A DNA stretch of 64,000 bases from UBA7236 sp035439505 (GTDB lineage Bacteria; Bacteroidota; Bacteroidia; Chitinophagales; BACL12), in contig DAORKJ010000007.1 in NCBI GenBank assembly GCA_035439505.1, forward strand, positions 11,683 to 75,682, read 5' to 3'. This document shows, one piece after another, positions 34,598 through 42,981 of the stretch; the stretch's first letter is position 1, and every line of letters starts with the position of its first letter. Below the pieces are notes generated by a model. It was not told where the DNA came from, made no database searches, and saw only the letters and a program-made list of their open reading frames with translations. The translations under genes were made by a program, and so were the position numbers.

Positions 34598-37339
34598 TTA
34601 TTTCACTTTCACCTCGACACTTGAATTTTGTTCAGTCTTATTAATCCGATATTTAAAACTAAGCATAAAGTATCTTCCTATTGTATTACTTTGTTGCTGC
34701 ATCAAATAATTATAAGCACTCTGCTGCGTAATACCTGTATTTTTATCTAATAAATCATAAGCCTTCAAAGTAATTGTCCCGCGGTTCGATTTTAATATAT
34801 ACCTGCTAATCTCCGCACTCAACAATGGAACTATCGTACTTTCTTCAAACCCTGTCACTGAATATTCGCTAATCTCTCCATTAAACGCAATCCTCCACAA
34901 ACTATCCGGAGTTACACTCAAATCCAGATATAAGGAGTTGGTGACATAATTCCCGCTTTGTCCCGTTTCAATGCTGTAATCAGTTTGCGTAAATTTAATC
35001 GAACCACCTACCCGTGCATCCACATAATCTTTTTTCCTGTTATCAAAACTCAAACCCACCCTGTGTGTAAATGCATTGATTAAATTTTCTTCACCATTAA
35101 CATAATTAATTCCTCTGTCATAGGATTCAGACAAGTCCAAACTCAAATTAATTTTTAATGGTCTTATAGGTGTTCCAAAATCCGCTCCAATAGAACCAGC
35201 AATATCCTGGTCCACATTCACAACCGTATATTCTTCAGTTAAATCAGGATTAATAACTTTTGAGAAATTGATTTTATTCTGTACATAAGTCAATTGAGCC
35301 CTTGTAAACAAACTGGTAAACGAAAATTGGTCAAATAACATAAAATGACCATACAAATTGTGCACATATTCAGGTTCCAAATCCGGATTACCTGTGTACA
35401 CTGATAACGGATTAATATCATCAGAAACCGGCAATAATTGGTCAGCAGTCGGTGTATTGACATAGGCATTGTAATTAATCCCAAACCTGCGGCCGGATTT
35501 TATTTCTTTTTCATAAAATAATTCCGGTATCACATAAAGGGATGTCTTTTCAGGATATAATGCATCAAAAACCATATTTTGCATACTGAGGTATTCAACA
35601 CCAACGCCAAATTTAAATTGTGTTTTTTTAGTATTTCGTTTGAGCGACAACCGGGGTTGAATAAAATAATTTTTACGAGTAAATTCGGGACTCAGACTAT
35701 CTATTGGTGTTGGACCTTCCAGTAAATTCCCACGACTGCGTTGCAATAATTCATACGAATATCCCCCGGACAAAACAGGTTCCAGATATAAGCTTTTACC
35801 GATTTTTCGCAAAGTAATTAAATCGACATTTACGCTGGCATTGTTATTTGTTTCGTCTTGAAATGCATTATCGGCAACTGTAATACCGGTGTCAAAATAA
35901 TTAGTAACATTATCCCATTCAGCAGCTGTTAATGTCTGCTTAGCACTCAGGTCGGTAGTTATCTTGATATATTTCCAATCATTTGCAAATTTGCGGATAT
36001 AACTCAAGTTGGCATTACCACTCACATTATCTGATTTATCGAAACTGCTGGACGTAAGCGAGTTGGTTACAATATCCGCTAAATAGGTGGATGTAAAACC
36101 GGAAGCATTTGATTGACCATAATTCAATGATAAACCTCCTGTTCCAAAAATGCTTTGCATGGAATCCGGTTTATTTTTCAAATTAAAATTTAAACGATGG
36201 TAATAATTTCTGGTTACTTCATCATCTGTCGCATCAGTGGTATAATTAAATCCGGGTGTATAATTTTCAGTGTAAGTGGAATTTTCTAAGTGTTTATCAT
36301 ATCCATTACCCAAATAACTCACATTAAATCTATTGCCTTCAACAACTTCGTGCGAATAATTCACGCCGGCAGCACCACTGGTTATTAAGCCATTAATAGT
36401 TTGTCCAAAATCAATCGGCAAATCTCCCTCCGTCTCAATTCTGAATCCTCCTCCCCTCATCATATTCCCAATGCCACCGTTAAAATCAATATAATCACTA
36501 AAACTGAAACCGAATTGGTTGATATTATTTAGCATACCTAAAAATGCAATCTGATCTGATTTTGTAAATCGATATAATTTTGCATTCACCTGATATTTAT
36601 TGTCAGTTCCTCCACCAGCCTTCGCATCACCCAACCACATGCTTTTTTTCCCCTCTTTTAATACCAGATTAATCGTACGGCTTTGTGAACCATCTTCTAT
36701 TCCGGTAAATTCCACTTCATCCGACGATTTATCATAAACCTGTACTTTTTCTATGGCATCAGCAGGCAAATTTTTGGTCGCAACAGTTGGGTCATTGCTA
36801 AAAAATTCTTTTCCATCCACTAATACTTTCTGAACATCTTCGCCCTGCGCTTTAATATTACCTGATTGATCCACTTCAATGCCCGGCATTTTTTTCAACA
36901 AATCTTCAGCTGAAGCATCAGGATGTGTTTTATAGGATGAAGCATTATACTGAATAGTATCCCCTTTTATTTGAATCGGAATTCGTTCAGCAGAAATATT
37001 TACGGCATCAAGTCCAACTGTGGCAGTTTGTAAAATAAATAATCCGAGATTACCCTCCTTTGAGTTAGGCACTGTAATCAAAGTATCATAAGTATTGTAA
37101 CCAATAAATGAAATTTGTAACACATAATTGCCACCTGCAACACTTTTTATTTCGAAATTGCCACTTGCATTGGTTATTCCGAAATACAATAAAGTTGAAT
37201 CACTCGGTTTTAATAGTGCCACCGTTCCAAATTCCACCGGTGTTGCCTTATCACTCATCACAATACCATTCAGTGATTGTTGGCCAAATAATTGGAAAAC
37301 AGACCAACACAAAATTATGGTTACAATACTTTTTTTCAT
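34598..37339 (-). CDS. Outer-membrane beta-barrel, carboxypeptidase-regulatory-like/TonB type
   Basis: 913 residues. The signal is ~1-20 (ending LFGQQ). A carboxypeptidase-regulatory-like domain follows (~22-105, SLNGIVMSDKATPVEFGTV ... GNYVLQISFIGYNTYDT). A plug domain is recognisable by DASAEDLLKKMPGIEVDQSG and VLVDGKEFFSNDPTVATKNLP (~140-200). The remainder is a large barrel ending in a short Lys/Val tail rather than Phe. This matches the 'outer membrane beta-barrel protein' family usually encoded beside GLPGLI proteins in Bacteroidota; some are called TonB-dependent though many lack a clear TonB box. Its partner GLPGLI gene lies 9 nt upstream. A specific cargo is unknown. Confidence 0.88.
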   Translation of the reverse strand: MKKSIVTIILCWSVFQLFGQQSLNGIVMSDKATPVEFGTVALLKPSDSTLLYFGITNASGNFEIKSVAGGNYVLQISFIGYNTYDTLITVPNSKEGNLGLFILQTATVGLDAVNISAERIPIQIKGDTIQYNASSYKTHPDASAEDLLKKMPGIEVDQSGNIKAQGEDVQKVLVDGKEFFSNDPTVATKNLPADAIEKVQVYDKSSDEVEFTGIEDGSQSRTINLVLKEGKKSMWLGDAKAGGGTDNKYQVNAKLYRFTKSDQIAFLGMLNNINQFGFSFSDYIDFNGGIGNMMRGGGFRIETEGDLPIDFGQTINGLITSGAAGVNYSHEVVEGNRFNVSYLGNGYDKHLENSTYTENYTPGFNYTTDATDDEVTRNYYHRLNFNLKNKPDSMQSIFGTGGLSLNYGQSNASGFTSTYLADIVTNSLTSSSFDKSDNVSGNANLSYIRKFANDWKYIKITTDLSAKQTLTAAEWDNVTNYFDTGITVADNAFQDETNNNASVNVDLITLRKIGKSLYLEPVLSGGYSYELLQRSRGNLLEGPTPIDSLSPEFTRKNYFIQPRLSLKRNTKKTQFKFGVGVEYLSMQNMVFDALYPEKTSLYVIPELFYEKEIKSGRRFGINYNAYVNTPTADQLLPVSDDINPLSVYTGNPDLEPEYVHNLYGHFMLFDQFSFTSLFTRAQLTYVQNKINFSKVINPDLTEEYTVVNVDQDIAGSIGADFGTPIRPLKINLSLDLSESYDRGINYVNGEENLINAFTHRVGLSFDNRKKDYVDARVGGSIKFTQTDYSIETGQSGNYVTNSLYLDLSVTPDSLWRIAFNGEISEYSVTGFEESTIVPLLSAEISRYILKSNRGTITLKAYDLLDKNTGITQQSAYNYLMQQQSNTIGRYFMLSFKYRINKTEQNSSVEVKVK

Positions 37340-37348
37340 CAGTTAAGT

Positions 37349-38092
37349 TTAGTCATTTTCAATTTTAATTACCACACCCGGGCGACCACCTTCAACACCC
37401 ATTTCTTTCATCTTCTCTTCTACTATTTTATCAAATTCTTCCTGAGTTACTTTTTTACCATCCTTAGGTTTCACAATATTTTTAGGGTTTACTTCCTTGC
37501 TAACAGATAAAGCAGTAATAATTTGTTCTCCGTTATTAATATTCACTTCTAATACTAAACCCGGTAACCCAACATAATTAAAAGGTCCACTAGAAACAGG
37601 AATAGCAGGTGTGTACCATAATACCATCGTTTTTGTGCTATCCGTTTTAATGGCTTCAGAACAAGGGTAGTTTAAAATCATTTTTTGTTTGCCGGTAAGT
37701 TTATATCCTTCAGCAACCATTTCACCTTCTATTAAAAATTTGCGTTGCATAAAATCACGCTGCTGTATCATTTTTTTATTGGCTAAATCACAATAAATTT
37801 GATTATCTGGTGCAGCCATTTGGATAAATACTCTGCCCCCATCTTCTGTTTCTCGATCAACGTTCATATTATCGGTATTCGCAGTATCATTTTTATATAA
37901 TGAAGCAGCATCATTAAAAAACAATAATGTTTTATTGGTATGTTCAGTAGGCAAGCCCGGAGGCGGAGGCATATCACCATCGAAATGGAGGTCAAGTTTT
38001 CTTGTTTCCTGGTATTGTACAGTCCCACTTTGCTGGGCAAAAGCACCTATTGTGCAGAGCAGCAAAAAGCATAAGGTTATTTGTTTTCTCAT
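37349..38092 (-). CDS. GLPGLI family secreted protein
   Basis: 247 residues from the ATG at 38092, which opens a signal peptide (MRKQITLCFLLLCTIGAFAQ); a frame opening at 38137 lies upstream of the -7 element. The family name-motif is visible as VGLPGLVLEV (~180). Before it come FLIEGEMVAEGYKLTG and LNYPCSEAIKTDST, another conserved region with a single Cys, and AWYTPAIP-type WYTPAIPVSSGP. The family is restricted to Bacteroidota and found next to barrel proteins such as 34598; a chaperone- or periplasm-facing role with that barrel is assumed, not known. Divergent from the histidine kinase gene, sharing the regulatory spacer. Confidence 0.88.
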   Translation of the reverse strand: MRKQITLCFLLLCTIGAFAQQSGTVQYQETRKLDLHFDGDMPPPPGLPTEHTNKTLLFFNDAASLYKNDTANTDNMNVDRETEDGGRVFIQMAAPDNQIYCDLANKKMIQQRDFMQRKFLIEGEMVAEGYKLTGKQKMILNYPCSEAIKTDSTKTMVLWYTPAIPVSSGPFNYVGLPGLVLEVNINNGEQIITALSVSKEVNPKNIVKPKDGKKVTQEEFDKIVEEKMKEMGVEGGRPGVVIKIEND

Positions 38093-38108
38093 TGTTAATT
38101 GTTTTATG

Positions 38109-38116
38109 CAAAAGTA
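38109..38116 (-). promoter_or_regulatory. -7 element of the GLPGLI-barrel operon
   Basis: On the minus strand TACTTTTG fits TAnnTTTG. It lies 17 nt before the ATG at 38092. No good -33 element is seen, consistent with activator dependence. Confidence 0.55.
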
Positions 38117-38151
38117 TAACCTGCTATGAAGAGGCATGTTAACTCTGCCCC

Positions 38152-38171
38152 AATTAAGGTTAATTAAGGTT
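38152..38171. promoter_or_regulatory. Tandem 10-bp direct repeat, candidate response-regulator operator
   Basis: AATTAAGGTT occurs twice back to back, 10 bp apart, between the two divergent -7 elements. OmpR-type regulators bind such tandem direct repeats with 10-11 bp period. The encoded response regulator lies just downstream at 39673. Confidence 0.6.
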
Positions 38172-38201
38172 AAGCGCCGATTTTAACAATATTTAATACT
38201 A

Positions 38202-38209
38202 TACTTTTG
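38202..38209 (+). promoter_or_regulatory. -7 element of the histidine kinase operon
   Basis: TACTTTTG, 13 nt before the ATG at 38222. TTTT at 38181-38184 is a weak -33 match with a 17-nt spacer. Confidence 0.55.
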
Positions 38210-38221
38210 TAGGTAGAAATT

Positions 38222-39676
38222 ATGGGGAATAATAAAATAACCGGGGTTATAACAATGATGGTAGTTGGCGGACTACTCCTGGTTTTGTTTATAGGACGAT
38301 GGTTGCAAACTGAGTTTAATACCGCCAAATTGGAATTAAACAAGGATATTTTTGAACAATTTATTGACGCCAAAACCCGCCTTACTGATACATTAATTGC
38401 AAAAAATCTTATACAGCCAATTCTGGATGATACAGCTGGATTTAAAATTGAAACCTATGCTAAAAAAGGTATCGACCACAATGGCGATTCCGTGCAAATA
38501 ATTACCAGCACAACATTTGGCGATACAGCTCCAAATCTCATTGAAGTAAAAGGTTTACCGCATGGCATTGAGCAGGAAAGTTTTAATCTGGAATTTAGCA
38601 CCGACTCCAGTAATATTTTGTTTCAAAGTGTAAAAATGTTTATTACAGAAGTGAATAAGAACGAAACAAAAAGGGGATTTTTTACCGAGATACTTACTGC
38701 GGAAGATACAACGCAATTGAAAAGTTTTTTTTCAGCAAATTTGATCGATAACAACATCAGTGTAAAACCGGTTTGGGTATCAGGAAGAAAAGAAAAAATG
38801 TTTCCACCACCAATGTTTTATTATGAATCCCACATGTTACCATCACCCTATGGCGTTGAGATTCAACAATACAATGGTTATTTAGTAAAAGCATTATTGC
38901 CGGAAATCATTTTTAGCCTTTTATTAATAGGTGTAATTACACTGGCATTTATTTTTTCCTATCGCAATATTCGCAACCAAATGCGTTTGGCAGTTTTAAA
39001 AGATGACCTGATTAGTAATATTTCCCATGAATTAAAAACACCTGTTGCCACAGTTAAAGTTGCTATCGAAGCATTACAACACATGAACCCTCAACAACAA
39101 CAGGAAAAAATGACCAATTATTTAGGAATGGCTGCACAGGAAATTAGTCGCCTCGATTTATTGGTCAACAAAGTAATGAATAGTATTTTGTTGGATAATG
39201 GCAAACAAGTATTTCAATCTGAACCTATAGTGTTAAAAAACATTATTGATGAAGCAATTTTAGGGATGCAGATGCAAGTTCAGCAAAAAGGTGGTGTTAT
39301 TCAATTTTTACCAGGTAATGTAGCAGGTAATATAGTTGGTGATAGTTTACATATTAAAGGGGTGATATTTAATTTAATAGAAAACAGTTTAAAATATGGC
39401 AATGAACAGCCACATATAAATATACAACTGATTGAAGAGCATGGAAAAGTTGTGATAACTATTGCAGATAATGGCCCGGGAATTCCCGAAGCCTATACAC
39501 AAAAAATATTCGAAAAATTTTTCCGCGTACCTTCCGGTAATAAACATAATATTAAAGGTTATGGCCTGGGATTATACTACGCAGCACAAGTAATGCAACA
39601 AAGCGGAGGAAGTATCAGTGTTGCCAATAATTTAACCAAAGGTTGTACCTTCACATTAGTATTTCCACAAGCATGA
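38222..39676 (+). CDS. Sensor histidine kinase
   Basis: 484 residues. TM1 at ~8-27 (VITMMVVGGLLLVLFIG), a periplasmic sensor domain of ~195 residues with no recognised fold, TM2 at ~225-247 (PEIIFSLLLIGVITLAFIF). The HisKA region has ISHELKTPVATVK with phosphoacceptor His269. The HATPase domain has the N-box NLIENSLKYGN, G1 DNGPGIPE and G2 GYGLGLYYA. It autophosphorylates on His and passes the phosphate to the response regulator whose start overlaps its stop by 4 nt (ATGA), a coupled pair. The periplasmic domain sets the signal; none can be named. It is divergent from the GLPGLI-barrel operon, which it may control. Confidence 0.93.
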   Translation: MGNNKITGVITMMVVGGLLLVLFIGRWLQTEFNTAKLELNKDIFEQFIDAKTRLTDTLIAKNLIQPILDDTAGFKIETYAKKGIDHNGDSVQIITSTTFGDTAPNLIEVKGLPHGIEQESFNLEFSTDSSNILFQSVKMFITEVNKNETKRGFFTEILTAEDTTQLKSFFSANLIDNNISVKPVWVSGRKEKMFPPPMFYYESHMLPSPYGVEIQQYNGYLVKALLPEIIFSLLLIGVITLAFIFSYRNIRNQMRLAVLKDDLISNISHELKTPVATVKVAIEALQHMNPQQQQEKMTNYLGMAAQEISRLDLLVNKVMNSILLDNGKQVFQSEPIVLKNIIDEAILGMQMQVQQKGGVIQFLPGNVAGNIVGDSLHIKGVIFNLIENSLKYGNEQPHINIQLIEEHGKVVITIADNGPGIPEAYTQKIFEKFFRVPSGNKHNIKGYGLGLYYAAQVMQQSGGSISVANNLTKGCTFTLVFPQA

Positions 39677-40359
39677 AAAAAACAAAAATATTATATGTTG
39701 AGGATGAATTAAATCTTGGGACTATTGTCACCGATAGTTTGGAGCAAAAAGGATTTGAGGTCGTACTGGTTAAGGATGGTGCTAAAGTGATGGAAACTTT
39801 CAATCGTTTTACACCTGATTTATGTGTGTTAGATGTTATGTTGCCCAATATAGATGGATTTGAACTTGGCCGAATGATTAATAACCGATATCCGAAATTG
39901 CCGATTATATTTTTAACGGCTAAAACACAAACACAGGATGTGTTAACCGGATTTAATTCCGGCGCTACAGATTATATCCGCAAACCATTTAGTATCGAAG
40001 AGCTCGTTGCACGTATTCATAATCAGCTACAACTTGCTCGTGGTGCAAATAAATATGGAGAAGCCATAACTATTGGAAAATTTATTTTTCATAGTAATAA
40101 ATATGAATTACAATTTGAAAATACCATTTATAAACTCAGCAATCGCGAGGCAGAAGTGCTGCAAGTTTTTTGCCGAAATATCAATAATATAACCGATAGA
40201 AAAAGTTTGTTGTTAGAAGTTTGGGGTGATGATAGTTTTTTTCATTCCCGAAATTTAGATGTATATATTCGAAAACTGCGTGAGTATTTTGGGACTGGTA
40301 ATGGGGTAGAAATAATTACGTTGAAGGGAAAGGGGTATCAGTTTGTGGTGAATGGGTGA
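39673..40359 (+). CDS. OmpR-family response regulator
   Basis: 228 residues from the ATG at 39673, which overlaps the kinase stop by 4 nt. A frame open from 39643 is less likely. The receiver domain has the acidic pair DE at ~9-10, the phosphoacceptor Asp54 (LCVLDVMLPNIDG), Thr at ~82 (IFLTAK) and Lys at ~104 (DYIRKPF). The C-terminal winged helix has YKLSNREAEVLQVF, LLLEVWGDDSFFHSRNLDVYIRKLREYF and GKGYQF. This matches OmpR/PhoB regulators, which bind tandem direct repeats as dimers. The repeat at 38152-38171, 50 bp before the kinase gene, is a plausible site. Confidence 0.93.
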   Translation: MKKTKILYVEDELNLGTIVTDSLEQKGFEVVLVKDGAKVMETFNRFTPDLCVLDVMLPNIDGFELGRMINNRYPKLPIIFLTAKTQTQDVLTGFNSGATDYIRKPFSIEELVARIHNQLQLARGANKYGEAITIGKFIFHSNKYELQFENTIYKLSNREAEVLQVFCRNINNITDRKSLLLEVWGDDSFFHSRNLDVYIRKLREYFGTGNGVEIITLKGKGYQFVVNG

Positions 40360-40510
40360 AGCTGTTGGATGGTTGTGTTTGCCGGGAAGACGGGAAGATG
40401 GGAAGTTGCGGGGATTTTTGAGTACTCACCTTATTGTGGTATGGTATGGGGATATTCTTTTGATGAATTTTGTTTCAGGAATTTAATCTTTTTTATTAAA
40501 TGATTATTGT

Positions 40511-41902
40511 ATGAAACAAATTGTCTTTGCCCTTTTAATTTTTATTAACTGTCAACTAGCTACTGCACAATACACTAAATTAGTTGATATGAATGGCGTT
40601 GAAACCGGTGCCTATCCATATCACGCAGAATTTTATTATGATGGCAATTTTTTATACGGCACAACATCTGCAGGTGGATTAACAGGTCATGGTATAATTT
40701 TCCGTTTAAAAACAGACGGAACCGAATTTTCCAAAATTGTGGATTTTGACGACGCTGTAACAGGTAGTAGTCCTAAAAGCGGACTTATTTCTGATGGCAC
40801 TTATTTGTATGGCACTACAAGTAGTGGTGGACCACTTGGTGGAGGTGTAATTTTTAAAGTTAAACCCGATGGTTCAGATTTTATTTTAATTCATGAATTT
40901 ATCGGGGGTGATGATGGTGGAAATTTAAAAGGTAAACTATTTTTTGATGGCAGCTATTTGTATGGCCTATCACCACAAGGAGGTGACAACTCAGCAGGAA
41001 TGATATATAAATTAAAACCGGATGGCAGTGAATATGCAGTGATTTTTAGTTTTGATGGAGAAGAAACCGGTGTTACACCAAATGGTGCTCTTGTTTCTGA
41101 TGGCACTTATTTGTATGGAATGACAGTGAGTGGTGGAACCGATTTTTTAGGCGCCGCATTTAAAGTTAAAAAAGACGGAACAGATTTTGTAAAAATAATG
41201 GATATGCTCGATGACCCGAATGGCGCATTTGGATATGGAAGTTTAATTTATGATGGTACTTATCTCTATGGCATGACCAATAACGGAGGCGAAGAAAATC
41301 GTGGTACTATTTTCAAAATGTTAACGGATGGTTCAGGTTATCAAAAACTACTTGATTTTAATAGTGATAACGGTGCACAACCACTTGGCTCATTAATTTT
41401 AGATGGAACTACTTTGTATGGCATGGCCGAACTGGGAGGACCGGATAATTTTGGTTTCGTTTTTCAAATTCAAACTGATGGCAGCGACTATCAGCAACTA
41501 GTAGATTTTAATGGTGCTGAAAATGGCAGTTTACCTTTTGGCACTTTGTTAATGGTTAACAAAGCTTTGTTTGGCATGACCAACAGCGGTGGTACCAGCG
41601 ATGCAGGTGTGGCTTTTCGTTATGGTGAAGAAGAAATTCCTACTGCTATCACATCAATAAATAGTACTTCATTTGAAATTTTGCCAAACCCAAATAACGG
41701 TCAATTTAATTTGAATATCGGTAACCAATTTCAGAATGAAAAATTCACACTTGTTATTTATAATACGATTGGACAAAAAGTATATACGGCCAATCAAGTT
41801 TCTTCAGGTAAAATAACGCTCAGTCAGCCCAAACCCGGGATATACATCGCACAAATTAATTCAGCACTTGGAAATTATACCACTCAATTTATGATAGAAT
41901 AA
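40511..41902 (+). CDS. T9SS-exported GloVer tandem-repeat protein
   Basis: 463 residues with a signal peptide (MKQIVFALLIFINCQLATAQ). Residues ~20-375 hold about eight GloVer-type repeats of ~45 residues (TIGR03803), with the pattern DGTYLYGMTxxGGxxxxGxxFKxxxDGSxYxKLxDF. Copies include DGTYLYGTTSSGGPLGGGVIF, DGSYLYGLSPQGG and DGTYLYGMTNNGG. A propeller or solenoid is likely. The T9SS type A sorting domain is at ~385-463 (ILPNPNNGQFNLN ... KPGIYIAQIN ... TQFMIE). It is a close paralogue of the product at 46642, to which it is alignable end to end. Function unknown; such proteins are common in marine and freshwater Bacteroidota. Confidence 0.87.
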   Translation: MKQIVFALLIFINCQLATAQYTKLVDMNGVETGAYPYHAEFYYDGNFLYGTTSAGGLTGHGIIFRLKTDGTEFSKIVDFDDAVTGSSPKSGLISDGTYLYGTTSSGGPLGGGVIFKVKPDGSDFILIHEFIGGDDGGNLKGKLFFDGSYLYGLSPQGGDNSAGMIYKLKPDGSEYAVIFSFDGEETGVTPNGALVSDGTYLYGMTVSGGTDFLGAAFKVKKDGTDFVKIMDMLDDPNGAFGYGSLIYDGTYLYGMTNNGGEENRGTIFKMLTDGSGYQKLLDFNSDNGAQPLGSLILDGTTLYGMAELGGPDNFGFVFQIQTDGSDYQQLVDFNGAENGSLPFGTLLMVNKALFGMTNSGGTSDAGVAFRYGEEEIPTAITSINSTSFEILPNPNNGQFNLNIGNQFQNEKFTLVIYNTIGQKVYTANQVSSGKITLSQPKPGIYIAQINSALGNYTTQFMIE

Positions 41903-41905
41903 ATT

Positions 41906-41930
41906 ACTTATTGTATTTTTTACAATAAGT
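41906..41930. other. 10-bp perfect hairpin without T run
   Basis: ACTTATTGTA / TACAATAAGT with a T5 loop, 4 nt after the GloVer gene. It may end or stabilise the transcript, but no T tract follows on either strand. Confidence 0.55.
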
Positions 41931-41999
41931 CAACAAATTTGAAAAAAAACTTATCTGTTATTTGGTTCATTTCCTAAAACAAGCAAACGGTAAACTGGA

Positions 42000-42090
42000 T
42001 CACACTTTCATAATTTTCACATAATGCACTTGCAAATCGTTAATTTGTAGTGTGAGAAAATAATGTCCATCCGGAATACTATTTGTCGGT
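42000..42090 (-). CDS. C-terminal fragment, probably a T9SS sorting domain, next to a gap
   Basis: Reading the minus strand from the gap edge in the frame that ends with TGA at 42000 gives about 29 codons. They include PDGHYFLTLQINDLQVHYVK and KIMKV, which fit the end of a T9SS type A sorting domain (the 'G-x-Y-F-L-x-I-Q ... V-K' pattern). The other two frames either stop at once or give an unconvincing Cys-rich tail. It may be the end of the dioxygenase at 42192 or of a different gene lost in the gap. Confidence 0.5.
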
Positions 42091-42091
42091 G

Positions 42092-42191
42092 NNNNNNNNN
42101 NNNNNNNNNNNNNNNNNNNNNNNNNNNNNNNNNNNNNNNNNNNNNNNNNNNNNNNNNNNNNNNNNNNNNNNNNNNNNNNNNNNNNNNNNNN
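42092..42191. other. Assembly gap (100 N)
   Basis: Exactly 100 N, which cuts the dioxygenase gene. The true length is unknown, so no open frame crossing it can be trusted. Confidence 0.98.
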
Positions 42192-42589
42192 ACTGTTTCA
42201 AATATATAAAATCCTTCCGCATTAGATAAGGTTTTTCCACGCAAATTAAATCCGGTATTATCATAAGCACCTGCTGCATTAGCATGCCAGATATCAATTA
42301 TAGTATTGGCAATAGTAGCGGTGCAATCTAATGTTTGCACTCTCCCACTTATTACTAATCGTGTTCCGGGTTCTGCTAAATCTGCTAATAAATTGTCAAT
42401 AATATCCGGCGCATCAGCCGTGTAAAACGGTCCCTGACCATAATAATCAAGGGTAGTAGGATTACACGCACCTAACACCGTTAAAGGCTGACGCGAATTT
42501 GCTTTAGTGCTTGTATTGATCAAACCTAAAGAGAAACCTGCCAAAGCTGTATTGCGCAGGAATTGACGACGGGAGTTATTTTCTTTCAT
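42192..42589 (-). CDS. Intradiol ring-cleavage dioxygenase, N-terminal part (cut by gap)
   Basis: About 132 N-terminal residues are visible. The protein opens with a twin-arginine-type leader (SRRQFLRNTALAGFSLG). The mature part matches the intradiol dioxygenase fold: DYYGQGPFYTADAPDI, GTRLVISGRVQTLDC, NTIIDIWHANAAGAYDN and LRGKTLSNAEGFYIFET. Family members use a non-haem iron held by two Tyr and two His; one Tyr may be within AGAYDNTGF, and the later ones lie in the missing part. Tat leader plus this fold is the secreted, often lipid- or polyphenol-acting group in Bacteroidota. The end is lost in the gap, so length and any fused sorting domain are unknown. Confidence 0.8.
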
Positions 42590-42981
42590 AAGTATGCTGT
42601 ATGTAAATATAGTTACTAATTTGGAAAGGGTTCAAATAAATTATGTTAAAATGTCAAAAGATTAAATCCCCTTGCATTCCGCTTCCTCACAACTTTTCAT
42701 TTTCATCAACAGCATATAAGCACCTTTTACCACAAATATTTTATCTGCAGTATCTAATTCAACTTCAAAAACAATTTGTTCATACGAATTGTGGCCAAAT
42801 GGTATCCATCTCAAAACAAAGAAACAACAAAATTTCCATATATTTACTGATAATCAATCACTTACAAAAAGTCTTTATATAATTACATTTAGTTGAACCA
42901 CCATCCTGCTACAATAAGCATTTTTCCTACTTTGTTATTCTCCGATAAAATCCGTATTTTGTTTGTTCTAAAACTACCGCT
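42590..42981. other. Spacer between the dioxygenase and the ELWxxDGT gene
   Basis: 392 nt, AT-rich. A frame of 79 codons (42643-42882) is present but has no family resemblance, no start context and a composition typical of non-coding AT-rich DNA. The promoter of the downstream gene is at its right end. Confidence 0.6.
42931..42961 (+). promoter_or_regulatory. Promoter of the ELWxxDGT gene
   Basis: TTTG (42931-42934), a 20-nt spacer, then TATTTTG (42955-42961), one base shorter than TAnnTTTG. The ATG at 42982 is 21 nt downstream. Confidence 0.6.

Noticed and set aside
34358..34709. Open frames crossing the gap at 34478
   Set aside because: Gap artefacts overlapping the end of the barrel gene; no family resemblance.
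42643..42882. 79-codon open frame in the spacer before the ELWxxDGT gene
   Set aside because: No promoter or family, composition like non-coding AT-rich DNA; treated as chance.
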